The translations under genes and the position numbers were made by a program. A stretch of 61,438 nucleotides of DNA from positions 1-61,438 of the forward strand of contig JAGRIH010000011.1 in NCBI GenBank assembly GCA_020443345.1, read 5' to 3'. The notes beneath the pieces were generated by a model that was not told the DNA's origin, did no database searches, and was given only the letters and a program-made list of their open reading frames with translations. The stretch is from Halioglobus sp. (lineage in GTDB: Bacteria > Pseudomonadota > Gammaproteobacteria > Pseudomonadales > Halieaceae). How positions within the stretch are numbered: the first letter of the stretch is position 1; the number at the start of each line of letters is the position of its first letter. Shown one piece after another: positions 27,429-36,232 of the stretch.

Positions 27429-28509
27429 ACGGCATCCGGGTCACGCTCACCGGCACCGGCCTGCCGCGCACATCCACCGTCAGGCAGTTGCCGGGCTCGG
27501 CCAGACCGCGCTCGATATAAGCCATGGCGATCGGGCCGCCCACGCTGGCGCCATAGCCCGCGGAGGTCACCGCCCCGACGACGCGGCCATCCTGCGCCAG
27601 CACGCTCTGGCCCTCGCGCACCGGGCGCTTACCTGCCACCGTCAGCCCCACACGGCGTCGCGCCGGCCTGTCTGTCATGTGCTGGAAGATCCGCGCTGCG
27701 CCCGGAAAGCCGCCCGCGCGCTCGCCATCGACCCGCCGCGCCTTGCCGATCGACCACATCAGGCCCGCCTCTACCGGGTCGATCTGCTCGTTCAACTCGT
27801 GGCCGTACAGGCACAACCCGGCCTCCAGCCGCAGTGAATCGCGGGCGCCCAGACCGACGGGCGCTACCGGGGCAGCCGCCAGCAGGCGCCGGGCCAGCGC
27901 TTCGGCCGCAGTGTCCGGCAGTGACATTTCAAAACCGTCCTCCCCGGTGTAACCCGAACAGGTGATATAGACGTCGACCCCCTCCAGCATCGCCCGGCAG
28001 CCGCGCATGAAGACGAGCTCCGCCGCCGCGGGGCACAGTTCGCGCATCACCTCACGCGCTGCCGGACCCTGCAGGGCCAGCAGTGCCTGTGCGTCGAGCA
28101 CGGTGAGCGTCTGCCCCGACAGGTGAGAGCGCAAATGGTCGATGTCGCGGTTTTTACAGGCGGCATTAACCACCAGGAAAAACGTATCGGCGCCCCAGCG
28201 CGTGACCATCAGGTCGTCCAGCACACCGCCGTTGTCACTGGTAAACAGGGCGTAGGTCTGCCGGTCGCATTCGAGTCCCTCGATATCCGCCGGCACCAGC
28301 GACTCGAGCACGGCCGCCGCACCCGGGCCGCTCACAAGTACCTGACCCATGTGTGAGACATCGAACAATCCCGCTTTCTCACGGGTATGTAAGTGCTCGC
28401 GGATGATGCCGGTGGGGTACTGCACAGGCATCTCGTAGCCGGCAAACGGCACCATCCTGGCCTGCAGTTCGCGATGCAGCGCGTGCAGGGGCGTATGCAG
28501 CAATGTCAT
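27400..28509 (-). CDS. gcvT: Glycine cleavage system T protein (aminomethyltransferase)
   Basis: Tetrahydrofolate-dependent aminomethyltransferase, 369 residues. It starts MTLLHTPLHALH and has RMVPFAGYEMPVQYPTGII, HTREKAGLFDVSHMGQ, DDLMVTRWG with the folate-binding Asp region, and SGYTGEDGFEM with RLEAGLCLYGHEL, all typical of GcvT. gcvH and gcvP are not in the window, which is unusual as they are often linked; a GcvT-like paralogue with another role cannot be excluded. ATG at 28509 has AGGACAG upstream. A frame open to 29370 is antisense to the shikimate kinase gene and is not used. Confidence 0.9.
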   Translation of the reverse strand: MTLLHTPLHALHRELQARMVPFAGYEMPVQYPTGIIREHLHTREKAGLFDVSHMGQVLVSGPGAAAVLESLVPADIEGLECDRQTYALFTSDNGGVLDDLMVTRWGADTFFLVVNAACKNRDIDHLRSHLSGQTLTVLDAQALLALQGPAAREVMRELCPAAAELVFMRGCRAMLEGVDVYITCSGYTGEDGFEMSLPDTAAEALARRLLAAAPVAPVGLGARDSLRLEAGLCLYGHELNEQIDPVEAGLMWSIGKARRVDGERAGGFPGAARIFQHMTDRPARRRVGLTVAGKRPVREGQSVLAQDGRVVGAVTSAGYGASVGGPIAMAYIERGLAEPGNCLTVDVRGRPVPVSVTRMPFTPQRYYRG

Positions 28510-28526
28510 GATCCTGTCCTCGGGTG

Positions 28527-28542
28527 CGCAGGCCGGCCTGCG
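28527..28542. repeat. 16-bp perfect palindrome upstream of gcvT
   Basis: CGCAGGCCGGCCTGCG is its own reverse complement and lies 18 bp before the gcvT-like start. It could be a hairpin over the leader or a chance GC palindrome. Confidence 0.45.
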
Positions 28543-28642
28543 GCAAAAAGCGCCACTATGCCAGCGCAATTGCGCCTTGCCTAGACCACCGCCCACACCG
28601 GCGGGCTGCGGGCGCTTGTCGAGCGGTTTCAAACCATGATAA

Positions 28643-28697
28643 TGGTCGCCATGAATATGGTCGCCATGAAGTGGTCGCCATGACAGTGGTCGCATCC
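28643..28697 (+). repeat. Direct repeats of TGGTCGCCATGA
   Basis: Three exact copies (28643-28654, 28658-28669, 28672-28683) and a degenerate fourth (from 28687) are spaced 14-15 bp, about one and a half helical turns. They lie in the divergent 213-bp region between gcvT and the shikimate kinase gene. A 13-codon frame (28642-28683) crosses them without a ribosome site. Confidence 0.65.
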
Positions 28698-28722
28698 TCG
28701 GCCGCCCCCAGGGAGACACACT

Positions 28723-29271
28723 TTGAACAGCAACGGCAATATCCCCGGTACGATCAGCCTGATCGGCATGCCGGGTGCGGGCAAAAGCACGGTCGGCGTC
28801 GTCCTGGCGAAGCTCAGTGGCTTGCGCTTCGTCGATACCGACCTGGAGATTCAGCAGCGTGAGCAGGCCACCCTGCAGGCGATTCTGGAACAAAGCGGCT
28901 ACCTGCGCCTGCGCGCCATCGAGCAGGAGGTTTTGCTGCACAGCAATCTGGACAACGCCGTCATCTCCACCGGGGGCAGTGTGGTGTACAGCGCTGCGGT
29001 CATGCGGCGACTGCGCGCGGCCGGGCCCGTGGTCTATCTGGAAACCGACCTGGCCACCCTCGAGCGCCGTGTCGCGGCAGCACCCCTGCGCGGCATCGCC
29101 AGTTCGTCGCGGCAAACCTACGCCGAGGTCTATGCCGAACGCACCCCGCTGTATCGGCAGTACACCGATATCACTGTGGACGCCGGTGCGGGCGGTGTCG
29201 ACGATGTGGCGGGGGCGATACTGCGGCAAGTGGCGCCCCACCGCAATACCACTGGCTGCAGCGGCCAGTAG
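28723..29271 (+). CDS. aroK: Shikimate kinase family protein
   Basis: Predicted ATP-dependent kinase for the fifth step of the shikimate pathway to aromatic amino acids (182 residues). Walker A is GMPGAGKST (about residues 15-23); VDTDLEIQQRE carries the Asp that binds shikimate; YLRLRAIEQEVL the Arg-Glu motif; and VISTGGSVV the Gly-Gly loop. TTG start at 28723 is supported by GGGAGA 8 bp upstream. It stands alone rather than beside aroB, so it may be a second or substitute shikimate kinase. Confidence 0.85.
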   Translation: MNSNGNIPGTISLIGMPGAGKSTVGVVLAKLSGLRFVDTDLEIQQREQATLQAILEQSGYLRLRAIEQEVLLHSNLDNAVISTGGSVVYSAAVMRRLRAAGPVVYLETDLATLERRVAAAPLRGIASSSRQTYAEVYAERTPLYRQYTDITVDAGAGGVDDVAGAILRQVAPHRNTTGCSGQ

Positions 29272-29621
29272 CGCATGCGCACCGACGTGTCCGGACGCGT
29301 CCGGACAGTGCCCGACAGTCGCAATTCCGCCCCAGACGCGCGAAAATCCGCAGCCTGCAGGCTGGCACAAAATTTGCTAATCATACTGTGGCGGCCCGCC
29401 TGCGCACCCCGCGGAGCCAGGGATGGCCAGTACATGGACGCAGCAAGGCGCAGGGAATGCCAGGGAAGGCGGCGGGCCGCCGTTAACCAGCAGATGCTCC
29501 AGACGGACAAAAACAACAAATATTATTTGTCGAAAATTCAATAAACTTTTGATTTACTCACCCTGGACACTGAGTGATATTGCCGCCATATAGCCTCGGA
29601 GCAGGCAATCGGAGGTGTGTG
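29272..29621. other. 350-bp intergenic region with AT-rich 3' half
   Basis: No gene is supported. A frame at 29275-29544 has low-complexity composition and no ribosome site. The second half (about 29505-29560) is markedly AT-rich (AACAACAAATATTATTTGTC), as expected of a promoter region for the small gene at 29622. ACTCA and TGAGT (29557-29576) form a short dyad. Confidence 0.5.
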
Positions 29622-29843
29622 ATGGCAGAACGCAGTCAGGAGTCGGTATCATCGGACGCAATGGACGAGTTTTTCGAGCCGCTGCTCGGTGAACTGTCCG
29701 ACGAGGATTTTCAGGAATTGTTGCCGCTGTCCTCGGAAAAACAGCGCCTGGCGGCCAAGCGCCGCCGCGCGGAGCGGCGCCTGGAAGAAAGGCGTCTGCG
29801 CGACGAACTCGGCTACTACGACCTGGAACTGGACGACTTCTAG
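29622..29843 (+). CDS. Small charged protein, PA3496-like
   Basis: A 73-residue cytoplasmic protein, acidic at both ends with a strongly basic helical core (KRRRAERRLEERRLRDELGY, about residues 44-64). It resembles a family of short Pseudomonas and marine gammaproteobacterial proteins annotated as PA3496-type putative envelope integrity proteins; the role is unproven. ATG at 29622 has GGAGGTG at good distance, which decides the start over an upstream in-frame ATG at 29574. Confidence 0.62.
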   Translation: MAERSQESVSSDAMDEFFEPLLGELSDEDFQELLPLSSEKQRLAAKRRRAERRLEERRLRDELGYYDLELDDF

Positions 29844-29977
29844 GCGTGTCATGCAAGCGTGTGGCGGGCAGCCGCACGCCTGTTTTCTTCAGGTGCGCCA
29901 CCCGCACAAACCGCGGTCAATCCGTCACAGCGCCTACCACCCCAAAGCGCCGATCCCGGCACCAGCAACCCACCGCG

Positions 29978-30823
29978 TCACAGCATCAGACCGGTAAAGT
30001 AGCCGGTCACCCGATCGATCAGGTCGCGCTGCCTGTTGCCCACATGACAGGCGACGTGTAGCTGCCGCGTATAAGCCGGTGCTTTTGCCACCGGTTTCAG
30101 GCCGCTACCGGCCAGGCTCGATTTCAGGCTGACCGGCAGAAAGCAGGAGCCGCCGCGCGCCACCAGGTAGTCGATGGCCAGGTGCGGCAGGTTGGTGCGC
30201 AGCACCGCAGTCCACTGGTCACCGAAGCTGCGCGCGTGGAACCGGGCAAAGCCCTCCCCCCAGTCCATATAAATGTAATTCTGCGCCAGGGCCGCCGCCA
30301 CCGACTGGCGGCGCACTGAACTGAAGAGCGTCAGCGTCAATTTCCCGAGCGGCCGGGACTCCAGCTCAGGCGGCCCCGGCGGTTCATACAGCAGCGCCAT
30401 GTCCAGGGTGAGGTCCAACAACTTGCGCGTAAGATGGTCCGGCGTGTGGCTTTCCAGACGCACCAGCAGATCCGCTTCGCTCTCCTGCAGCTTATACAGC
30501 CGGTGCTGCAGTGCCGCATGCCAGATACCGCTGCGCACGCCGAGGTAAATCTGGCTGCCGCCCGCGCCCTGCAGTGCCACATCCTGTCGAGCCCGCGCCA
30601 GTGACAGCAATACGGCTTCGGCGTGGGGTATCAGTCGCTCGCCCTCGCTGCTGAGCTGGATATTGTTGCGGCCGCGGACAAACAGGGTGGCACCGAGCGA
30701 CTCCTCGAGCTGCTTGATGCGCGCACTGACTGCCGCCTGTGTGATGCACAGGTTCTCTGCCGCGCGACCGAAGTGCCGCGTGTTGCGCACTTCGAGAAAG
30801 GTCTTGAGTAACTCTGTGTCCAA
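29978..30823 (-). CDS. LysR-family regulator, HdfR-like
   Basis: Transcriptional regulator of 281 residues. The N-terminal winged helix reads LDTELLKTFLEVRNTRHFGR then AAENLCITQAAVSARIKQLE, strikingly like E. coli HdfR (MDTELLKTFLEV...RHFGRAAE). The C-terminal effector domain keeps YIYMDWGEGFARFH and SCFLPVSLKS at the HdfR-like positions. HdfR represses flhDC in E. coli; the target here is unknown. The TTG at 30823 codes the first residue, with GGGAGCAGG upstream, and matches the HdfR start. The frame is open to 31234 but the extension is unlike LysR. Confidence 0.88.
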   Translation of the reverse strand: MDTELLKTFLEVRNTRHFGRAAENLCITQAAVSARIKQLEESLGATLFVRGRNNIQLSSEGERLIPHAEAVLLSLARARQDVALQGAGGSQIYLGVRSGIWHAALQHRLYKLQESEADLLVRLESHTPDHLTRKLLDLTLDMALLYEPPGPPELESRPLGKLTLTLFSSVRRQSVAAALAQNYIYMDWGEGFARFHARSFGDQWTAVLRTNLPHLAIDYLVARGGSCFLPVSLKSSLAGSGLKPVAKAPAYTRQLHVACHVGNRQRDLIDRVTGYFTGLML

Positions 30824-31051
30824 GCCTGCTCCCACCAAACGTGCTCTGCCGACACTGCCCTGGGCCCAGCTTAGCCAGCCGCGCGCCAGAAGCAACCGTG
30901 AAGCGGCGCATACTGAAGAAAAAAGCACACCGTCCACCAGTGCTGCACTCATCCGCTGCACAACGCGGGGGCATCTTTCGGTGCGGAACACCTTCAGATA
31001 TTCCCCTTGCCGCGCTAGGATAACGCCTCGACCATTCGGGAGTATGCGAGC

Positions 31052-31258
31052 ATGCCTGAAATTAAACGCGAAGTGCGACCCATCGAGGTCAACTACGTCT
31101 GCGACGCCTGCGGCAGGGGCATGATGTCCCCGTCCGGGGACATGGACGCTGACACGGGCGATATCGAACACCACTGCCTGATCTGCGACCACCAGCAGAC
31201 TTTCCAGTGGCGGGCCTACCCGCGCATCGATCACATCGGCCTGGACGAAAAGACCTGA
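31052..31258 (+). CDS. Small zinc-ribbon protein
   Basis: A 68-residue cytoplasmic protein with CDAC (residues 17-20) and CLIC (about 42-45) knuckles that should bind one zinc. The flanking EVNYVCDACGRGMM and HHCLICDHQQTFQWRAYPRI pattern recurs in short uncharacterised bacterial zinc-ribbon proteins. GGGAG precedes the ATG at suitable distance. Its last 28 bp overlap the end of the convergent mtnA. No function can be assigned. Confidence 0.7.
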   Translation: MPEIKREVRPIEVNYVCDACGRGMMSPSGDMDADTGDIEHHCLICDHQQTFQWRAYPRIDHIGLDEKT

Positions 31259-32325
31259 TGTGCGCGCAGTGGCGCCAGCCCTGTGGGGTCGGCGCTGAAG
31301 ATGCCGTGTTCGGTGATCAGCGCGCTGACCAGGTGCGCCGGCGTGACATCGAAAGCCGGGTTCAGCGCGCGGCTACCCGGCGCCGCCAGCCCGACTTCGA
31401 CGGTAGCGCCGCCGGCATCGCGCCCGGCAATCGACAAAACTTCCGCTGCATCCCGGTTCTCGATGGGAATTTGCTCACCGGCCGGACACTGCCAGTCGAT
31501 GGTCGAGATCGGCAGGGCGACGTAGAACGGCACCTGGTTGGCCCGCGCGGCCAGCGCCTTGAGATAAGTGCCTATCTTATTGCAGACATCACCATTGGCT
31601 GCGACGCGGTCACTGCCCACCAGCACACAGTCCACCAGCCCCCGCTGCAATAGCTGGCCGCAGCTGTTGTCGACCACGACGGTGCAGGGCACGCCGGCGC
31701 GCTGCAATTCCCAGGCGGTGAGGTTCATACCCTGGTTGCGCGGCCGGGTTTCGGACACCCAGACGTGCACGGCAACGCCCGCTGCACGGGCCTTGTACAC
31801 TGGCGCCAGCGCCGTGCCCCACGCCACCGTCGCCAGCCAGCCGGCGTTGCAATGGGTCATGATGTTGACCGGCCGCGCCAATTCGAGGCGCTGCAACAGC
31901 CGCAGGCCGTGCTCGCCAATGCGCGCGCAACTGGCGATATCCGCCCGGCGCAGGGCCAGCGCAGTGTCCAGTGCCGCGCGATAACGCCGCACCGGTGGCA
32001 GAGCGCGGACGCGGGCAGTGACCTGATCCAGCGCCCAGCGCAGGTTGACCGCCGTCGGGCGAGTGTTCAACAGCGCAGCGCAGGCAGCGTCCATACTGGC
32101 ATCGGTGCCGTCGTCGCGCAGCGCGCACGCCAGCCCGAAGGCCGCGGTGATGCCGATGAGGGGCGCGCCGCGCACCTGCATCGTGCTGATGGCGCGACAG
32201 CAGTCGGACAGCGAATCCAACTGGCGCCACAAAAGCTCGTGTGGCAGCAGCGTCTGGTCGATCACTTCCACCACCTGGCGCACCGGGTCCCAGCGCAGGC
32301 TGCACAGCCCATCGGCGTCGGTCAT
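31231..32325 (-). CDS. mtnA: S-methyl-5-thioribose-1-phosphate isomerase
   Basis: Cytoplasmic isomerase of the methionine salvage pathway, converting 5-methylthioribose 1-phosphate to 5-methylthioribulose 1-phosphate. Diagnostic stretches: ISTMQVRGAPLIGITAAFG, THCNAGWLATVAWGTAL with the catalytic Cys, VWVSETRPRNQGMNLTAWEL, and LVGSDRVAANGDVCNKIGTY with the catalytic Asp. Length 364 is typical. No other mtn gene is adjacent. It is 37 bp from the PuuA-like gene on the same strand, so they may be co-transcribed. Confidence 0.95.
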   Translation of the reverse strand: MTDADGLCSLRWDPVRQVVEVIDQTLLPHELLWRQLDSLSDCCRAISTMQVRGAPLIGITAAFGLACALRDDGTDASMDAACAALLNTRPTAVNLRWALDQVTARVRALPPVRRYRAALDTALALRRADIASCARIGEHGLRLLQRLELARPVNIMTHCNAGWLATVAWGTALAPVYKARAAGVAVHVWVSETRPRNQGMNLTAWELQRAGVPCTVVVDNSCGQLLQRGLVDCVLVGSDRVAANGDVCNKIGTYLKALAARANQVPFYVALPISTIDWQCPAGEQIPIENRDAAEVLSIAGRDAGGATVEVGLAAPGSRALNPAFDVTPAHLVSALITEHGIFSADPTGLAPLRAHQVFSSRPM

Positions 32326-32362
32326 AGCGACGTACCAGGCAACCGCAGAAGCAGCATTGCGC

Positions 32363-33712
32363 CTACACCTGCAGCAACAGGTGCTCCCGCTCCCAGGAGC
32401 TGATCACTCGGTTAAACTCCTCGAATTCATCGAGCTTCACCGCGGCGTAGGCGCGCAGGAACAGCTCGCCAAACACCTCGATGATCTCCGGTGAATCCTG
32501 CAGGTGGCGCAGCCCCTCCTCCAGGGTGCGCGCCACGCCGACATCCTCTTCGTTAGCGGTGCCCCGGTGGGGTTGACCGGGTTCGAGGCCGCGCTGCATG
32601 CCCAGGTAGCCGCTGGCCAGAGTCGCCGCAAAGGCCAGGTAGGGGTTCACATCCGCACCCGGGAAGCGATTTTCCACGCGGGTGCCCGCGGCATCGCTGT
32701 GCGGCACGCGAAACGCCGTGGTGCGGTTGTCCATGCCCCAGTTGAGGTTGATGGGGGCGGCGATTTCCGGCGCCAGGCGGCGATAGGAGTTGACGTTGGG
32801 CGCGTAAAAGCTGATCAGTTCCGGCGTGTAGCGCTGCAGACCGGCAATGTAGCTGAGAAACGCTTTGGTGTAGCCACCGCCGCTGTCGCTGAAGATATTC
32901 TCACCGGTCGCCACACGCACCAGGCTCTGGTGAATGTGCATGGCACTGCCCGGCTCGCGCAGCATGGGCTTGGCCATGAAGGTGGCGTACATGCCGTGCC
33001 GGTGCGCGGTCTCACGCACCGTGCGCTTGAAGGTGAACACCTGGTCGGCGAGGTCCAGCGGCGCACCGTGCTCGAAGTTGATCTCCATCTGGGCGGCGCC
33101 GTCCTCGTGGATGAGCGTGTCGACCTGCAGTTGTTGCGCAGCGGCAAACTCGTACATGTCTTCCACGAAATCCTCGAACTCCGCCACCGCGTCCATGCTG
33201 TAGGACAGCCGCGATGTCTCCGAGCGGCCCGAGCGACCCGCCGGCGGCTGCAATTCGTAGTCGGGGTCGGTGTTTTTGCGCACCAGAAAAAATTCCACCT
33301 CCGGGGCCACCACCGGCCGCAGCCCCTGGGCTTCATAGAGCGCCAGCACCTTGCGCAGCACGTTCCTGGTCGACAGGGGATGCGGGTTTCCCGCCATGGT
33401 ATAGCAGTCGTGGATGATCTGGGCAGTAGGCTCGCGCGCCCAGGGGACGATGCGCAGGGTAGAGGCATCGGGCTTGAGTATCATGTCGGCATCCGTGGGC
33501 TCGACCAGATCCCAGTGCTCGTCCGAGTACGCCCCGGTGACCGTCTGGATCATGATACTCTCCGGCAGGTGGGGCTCACCGCGAGACAGGAACTGGTGTG
33601 CCGGGATAAACTTGCCGCGCGCGGTGCCCGCCATGTCGGGGACCAGGCATTCCACTTCGGCGATCTGGCGCTGCTGCAGCCAGTCTTTGATGCGCTGGAT
33701 CTCGGAATCCAT
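32363..33712 (-). CDS. puuA: Glutamine synthetase family protein, gamma-glutamylputrescine synthetase-like
   Basis: ATP-dependent ligase (449 residues) of the class that glutamylates amines rather than ammonia. Conserved catalytic pieces: VVAPEVEFFLV, HEDGAAQMEINFEHG, FMAKPMLREPGSAMHIHQSL, NRTTAFRVPHSDAAGTRVENRFPGADVNPYLA. The divergent partner is a PuuB-like oxidoreductase, which supports a role in polyamine breakdown by the gamma-glutamyl (Puu) route. ATG at 33712 (MDSEIQRIKDWL) suits the family; the longer frame would cross the divergent promoter. Confidence 0.88.
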   Translation of the reverse strand: MDSEIQRIKDWLQQRQIAEVECLVPDMAGTARGKFIPAHQFLSRGEPHLPESIMIQTVTGAYSDEHWDLVEPTDADMILKPDASTLRIVPWAREPTAQIIHDCYTMAGNPHPLSTRNVLRKVLALYEAQGLRPVVAPEVEFFLVRKNTDPDYELQPPAGRSGRSETSRLSYSMDAVAEFEDFVEDMYEFAAAQQLQVDTLIHEDGAAQMEINFEHGAPLDLADQVFTFKRTVRETAHRHGMYATFMAKPMLREPGSAMHIHQSLVRVATGENIFSDSGGGYTKAFLSYIAGLQRYTPELISFYAPNVNSYRRLAPEIAAPINLNWGMDNRTTAFRVPHSDAAGTRVENRFPGADVNPYLAFAATLASGYLGMQRGLEPGQPHRGTANEEDVGVARTLEEGLRHLQDSPEIIEVFGELFLRAYAAVKLDEFEEFNRVISSWEREHLLLQV

Positions 33713-33806
33713 AGGGTAACCGTGCGGTTTAAAGCGATGAGTATCGCAGCAAGGGAAAGGGCTGTTCAAGGCCTTTAGACAGTCGATGCACACAGATAAT
33801 GGACCC

Positions 33807-35090
33807 ATGCAAAACGAGCCCCATGTAAATTCGTGGTACGCGGCTTCGGCCAATCAGCAACTGGATTTTCCCGCGCTGCGCGGGACCGTGCAGACCGATG
33901 TCTGCGTCATCGGCGGCGGCTATACCGGGCTGTCCACAGCCATTCACCTGCGCCAGAGAGGCTACAGCGTGACACTGCTGGAAGCGCGTCGCGTGGGCTG
34001 GGGTGCGTCGGGGCGCAACGGCGGACACGTGGGTACGGGGCAGCGGGTAGACCAGCGCCGGCTGGAGCGGTGGGTGGGGCGCGAGCGCGCTCGGGATCTG
34101 TGGCAACTGGGTCTTGAAGCCGTGGCGACGGTGGACCGGCTGATTGCGCAGTACGCGATCGACTGCGATCTGCGTCGTGGCAATCTCCACGTCACCGCCA
34201 GGACCAGAGAGACAGATGACCTCAGGGCGGAGGTGGAGCACCTCGACCGGGTGTACGACTTCCGTGAGATACGCTATGTGGAGCGGGCCGAGCTGGCGGC
34301 CATGACCTCGGCGCGCGGCTTCCAGGGCGGCACCCTGAACCTGGGGGCGCGCCACCTGCACCCACTGAACTACGCCCTGGGACTGGCCCGCGCCGCCCGC
34401 GACCTGGGTGCGAACCTGCACGAGGCCAGCCCCGTGCTGTCCTGTAAGCAGGGCGACCGGGTACAGGTAACAACCGGCGCGGGAAACGTACAGGCGCGCT
34501 TTGTGGTGCTGGGCTGCAACGGCTATCTGGAAAAGCTCGAACCGCGCATGGCTGCCCGCATGATGCCGATCAACAATTACATGCTCGCCACCGAGCCGCT
34601 GCCGGAGGTGCTGGCGCGGCGCCTGATCCGCGACGACGTGTCCATGTCCGACACGCTTTTTGTAGTCAACTACTGGAAGTTGTCCGCCGACCGGCGGCTC
34701 CTGTTCGGCGGTGGGGAATCCTACACGCGGCGCTTTCCGGCCGATATCGGCCAGTTCGTGCGTAAAAACCTGCTGCGTCTCTATCCGGAGCTGGCCGCCA
34801 CGCGCATCGACTACGGCTGGGGCGGTACGCTGGCGATTACCATGAACCGCCTGCCGGATTTCGGGCGGCTCGCGTCCAATATTTACTACGCCCAGGGCTA
34901 CTCGGGCCACGGCGTCGCCATCGCCACCCTGGCCGGCAAACTGCTGGCCGAAGTGATCAGCGGCACGGCGGAGCGCTTCGATGTCATGGCCAGCCTGCCC
35001 AAAAAAGCGTTTCCGGGCGGCACCCTGCTGCGCTGGCCCGCACTGGCGGCCGGCATGTTGTTTTACAGCCTGCGCGACCGGCTGGGCTGA
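33807..35090 (+). CDS. puuB: FAD-dependent amine oxidoreductase (PuuB-like)
   Basis: Flavin-dependent oxidase of the DAO family (427 residues, PuuB is 426), expected to oxidise gamma-glutamylputrescine to the aldehyde. The FAD Rossmann motif VCVIGGGYTGLSTAIHLRQR lies near residues 33-52, followed by LLEARRVGWGASGRNGGHVG, a hallmark of this group. The C-terminal FAD site contains WGGTLAITMNRLPDFGR and YYAQGYSGHGV. It is divergent from the PuuA-like gene over 94 bp. Its stop shares a base with the epmB start (TGATG). Confidence 0.88.
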   Translation: MQNEPHVNSWYAASANQQLDFPALRGTVQTDVCVIGGGYTGLSTAIHLRQRGYSVTLLEARRVGWGASGRNGGHVGTGQRVDQRRLERWVGRERARDLWQLGLEAVATVDRLIAQYAIDCDLRRGNLHVTARTRETDDLRAEVEHLDRVYDFREIRYVERAELAAMTSARGFQGGTLNLGARHLHPLNYALGLARAARDLGANLHEASPVLSCKQGDRVQVTTGAGNVQARFVVLGCNGYLEKLEPRMAARMMPINNYMLATEPLPEVLARRLIRDDVSMSDTLFVVNYWKLSADRRLLFGGGESYTRRFPADIGQFVRKNLLRLYPELAATRIDYGWGGTLAITMNRLPDFGRLASNIYYAQGYSGHGVAIATLAGKLLAEVISGTAERFDVMASLPKKAFPGGTLLRWPALAAGMLFYSLRDRLG

Positions 35091-36109
35091 TGTCTGGCCA
35101 TTTGCGCAGCGGCATACCCGTTGCAGAACGGCTCGACTGGCGGGCGCAGTTGCGCACCGTGGTTACCCGGGCTGACCAGCTGCTGGAATTGCTCGGCCTG
35201 GATGCCGCCGCCGTGGGATATTCGGAGCAGGCCGCGGGCGCGTTTGCCCTGAAAGTCCCGCACAGCTTTATCCGCCGCATGCGGCCGGGAGATCCGCGCG
35301 ACCCACTGCTGCTGCAGGTGCTGGCGCACGCGCTCGAATTGCAGCACGTACCGACCTACGGGCGCGATCCCGTCGGCGAAACCGGGACCGCCAACCCCCG
35401 GGCGGGCGTCATCCACAAGTACCGGGGTCGGGTTCTGCTGCTCGTCACCGGTGCCTGCGCGGTGAACTGCCGCTACTGTTTTCGGCGCCACTTTCCCTAC
35501 GGCGACAATCAGAACAGCCGCCTGCAGTGGCGCGACACCCTGCGCTGTATAGCGCGCGATGCATCGATCAGCGAGGTCATTCTCAGCGGCGGCGACCCGC
35601 TGATCGCCGGCGACCAGCACCTGGCCGACCTGGTGTCGCAGATTGGCGCCATGGCGCATGTCCGCCGCGTGCGCATCCATAGCCGCGTGCCCATCGTACT
35701 GCCCGATCGCGTCACCGAGAGCCTGCTCGACGCCATCCGACACCCCCGGCTGCAAACCGTGATGGTAGTGCACTGCAACCACGCCAATGAAATAGATGAG
35801 ACGGTTTTGGCGGCGATGGATCGCTTGCGCCGAGGCGGTATGCACCTGCTGAACCAGGCCGTGCTGCTGGCCGGTGTAAACGACAGCGCGCCGGCCCTGG
35901 TCGAGCTGAGCGAGCGCCTGTTCGCCGCAGGCGTTCTGCCCTACTACCTCCACCTGCTGGACAAGGTGGCGGGCGCGGCGCATTTCGACGTACCGCAGCA
36001 GCGTGCGATAGAACTGATGGCCGCAATAGCAAAACGACTGCCGGGGTATTTAGTGCCAAAACTGGTGCGGGAGCTCCCCGGCGAGGCCTCCAAAACCCGG
36101 CTGTGGTGA
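35090..36109 (+). CDS. epmB: EF-P beta-lysylation protein (lysine 2,3-aminomutase family)
   Basis: Radical SAM, PLP-dependent enzyme (339 residues) that converts L-alpha-lysine to (R)-beta-lysine for EpmA to attach to elongation factor P, which relieves ribosome stalling at polyproline. The radical SAM motif is Cys123-x3-Cys127-x2-Cys130 (CAVNCRYC), followed by FRRHFPYGDN. ISEVILSGGDPL and VRIHSRVPIVLPDRV are KamA-family signatures. efp and epmA are not in the window. The ATG overlaps the puuB stop by one base, so translation is probably coupled to a polyamine gene. Confidence 0.93.
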   Translation: MSGHLRSGIPVAERLDWRAQLRTVVTRADQLLELLGLDAAAVGYSEQAAGAFALKVPHSFIRRMRPGDPRDPLLLQVLAHALELQHVPTYGRDPVGETGTANPRAGVIHKYRGRVLLLVTGACAVNCRYCFRRHFPYGDNQNSRLQWRDTLRCIARDASISEVILSGGDPLIAGDQHLADLVSQIGAMAHVRRVRIHSRVPIVLPDRVTESLLDAIRHPRLQTVMVVHCNHANEIDETVLAAMDRLRRGGMHLLNQAVLLAGVNDSAPALVELSERLFAAGVLPYYLHLLDKVAGAAHFDVPQQRAIELMAAIAKRLPGYLVPKLVRELPGEASKTRLW

Positions 36110-36232
36110 GCGCCATATACTCCAGGAACAACTGCAGGGAGTGTCCCGCTGTTGCCGTGCCCTTTGTCCGTTGTGGCTTTTTTCTATCGAGGTTTTTGTA
36201 GCTCCTTTATCGCAGCTCGGGAATCGAACATA

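Noticed and set aside
28510-28722. Glycine riboswitch upstream of gcvT
   Set aside because: No tandem aptamer-like conserved segments are visible in this 213-bp region; only a palindrome and direct repeats.
28510-29370. Upstream extension of the gcvT frame
   Set aside because: It runs antisense through the shikimate kinase gene; GcvT homologues begin at the ATG at 28509, which has a ribosome site.
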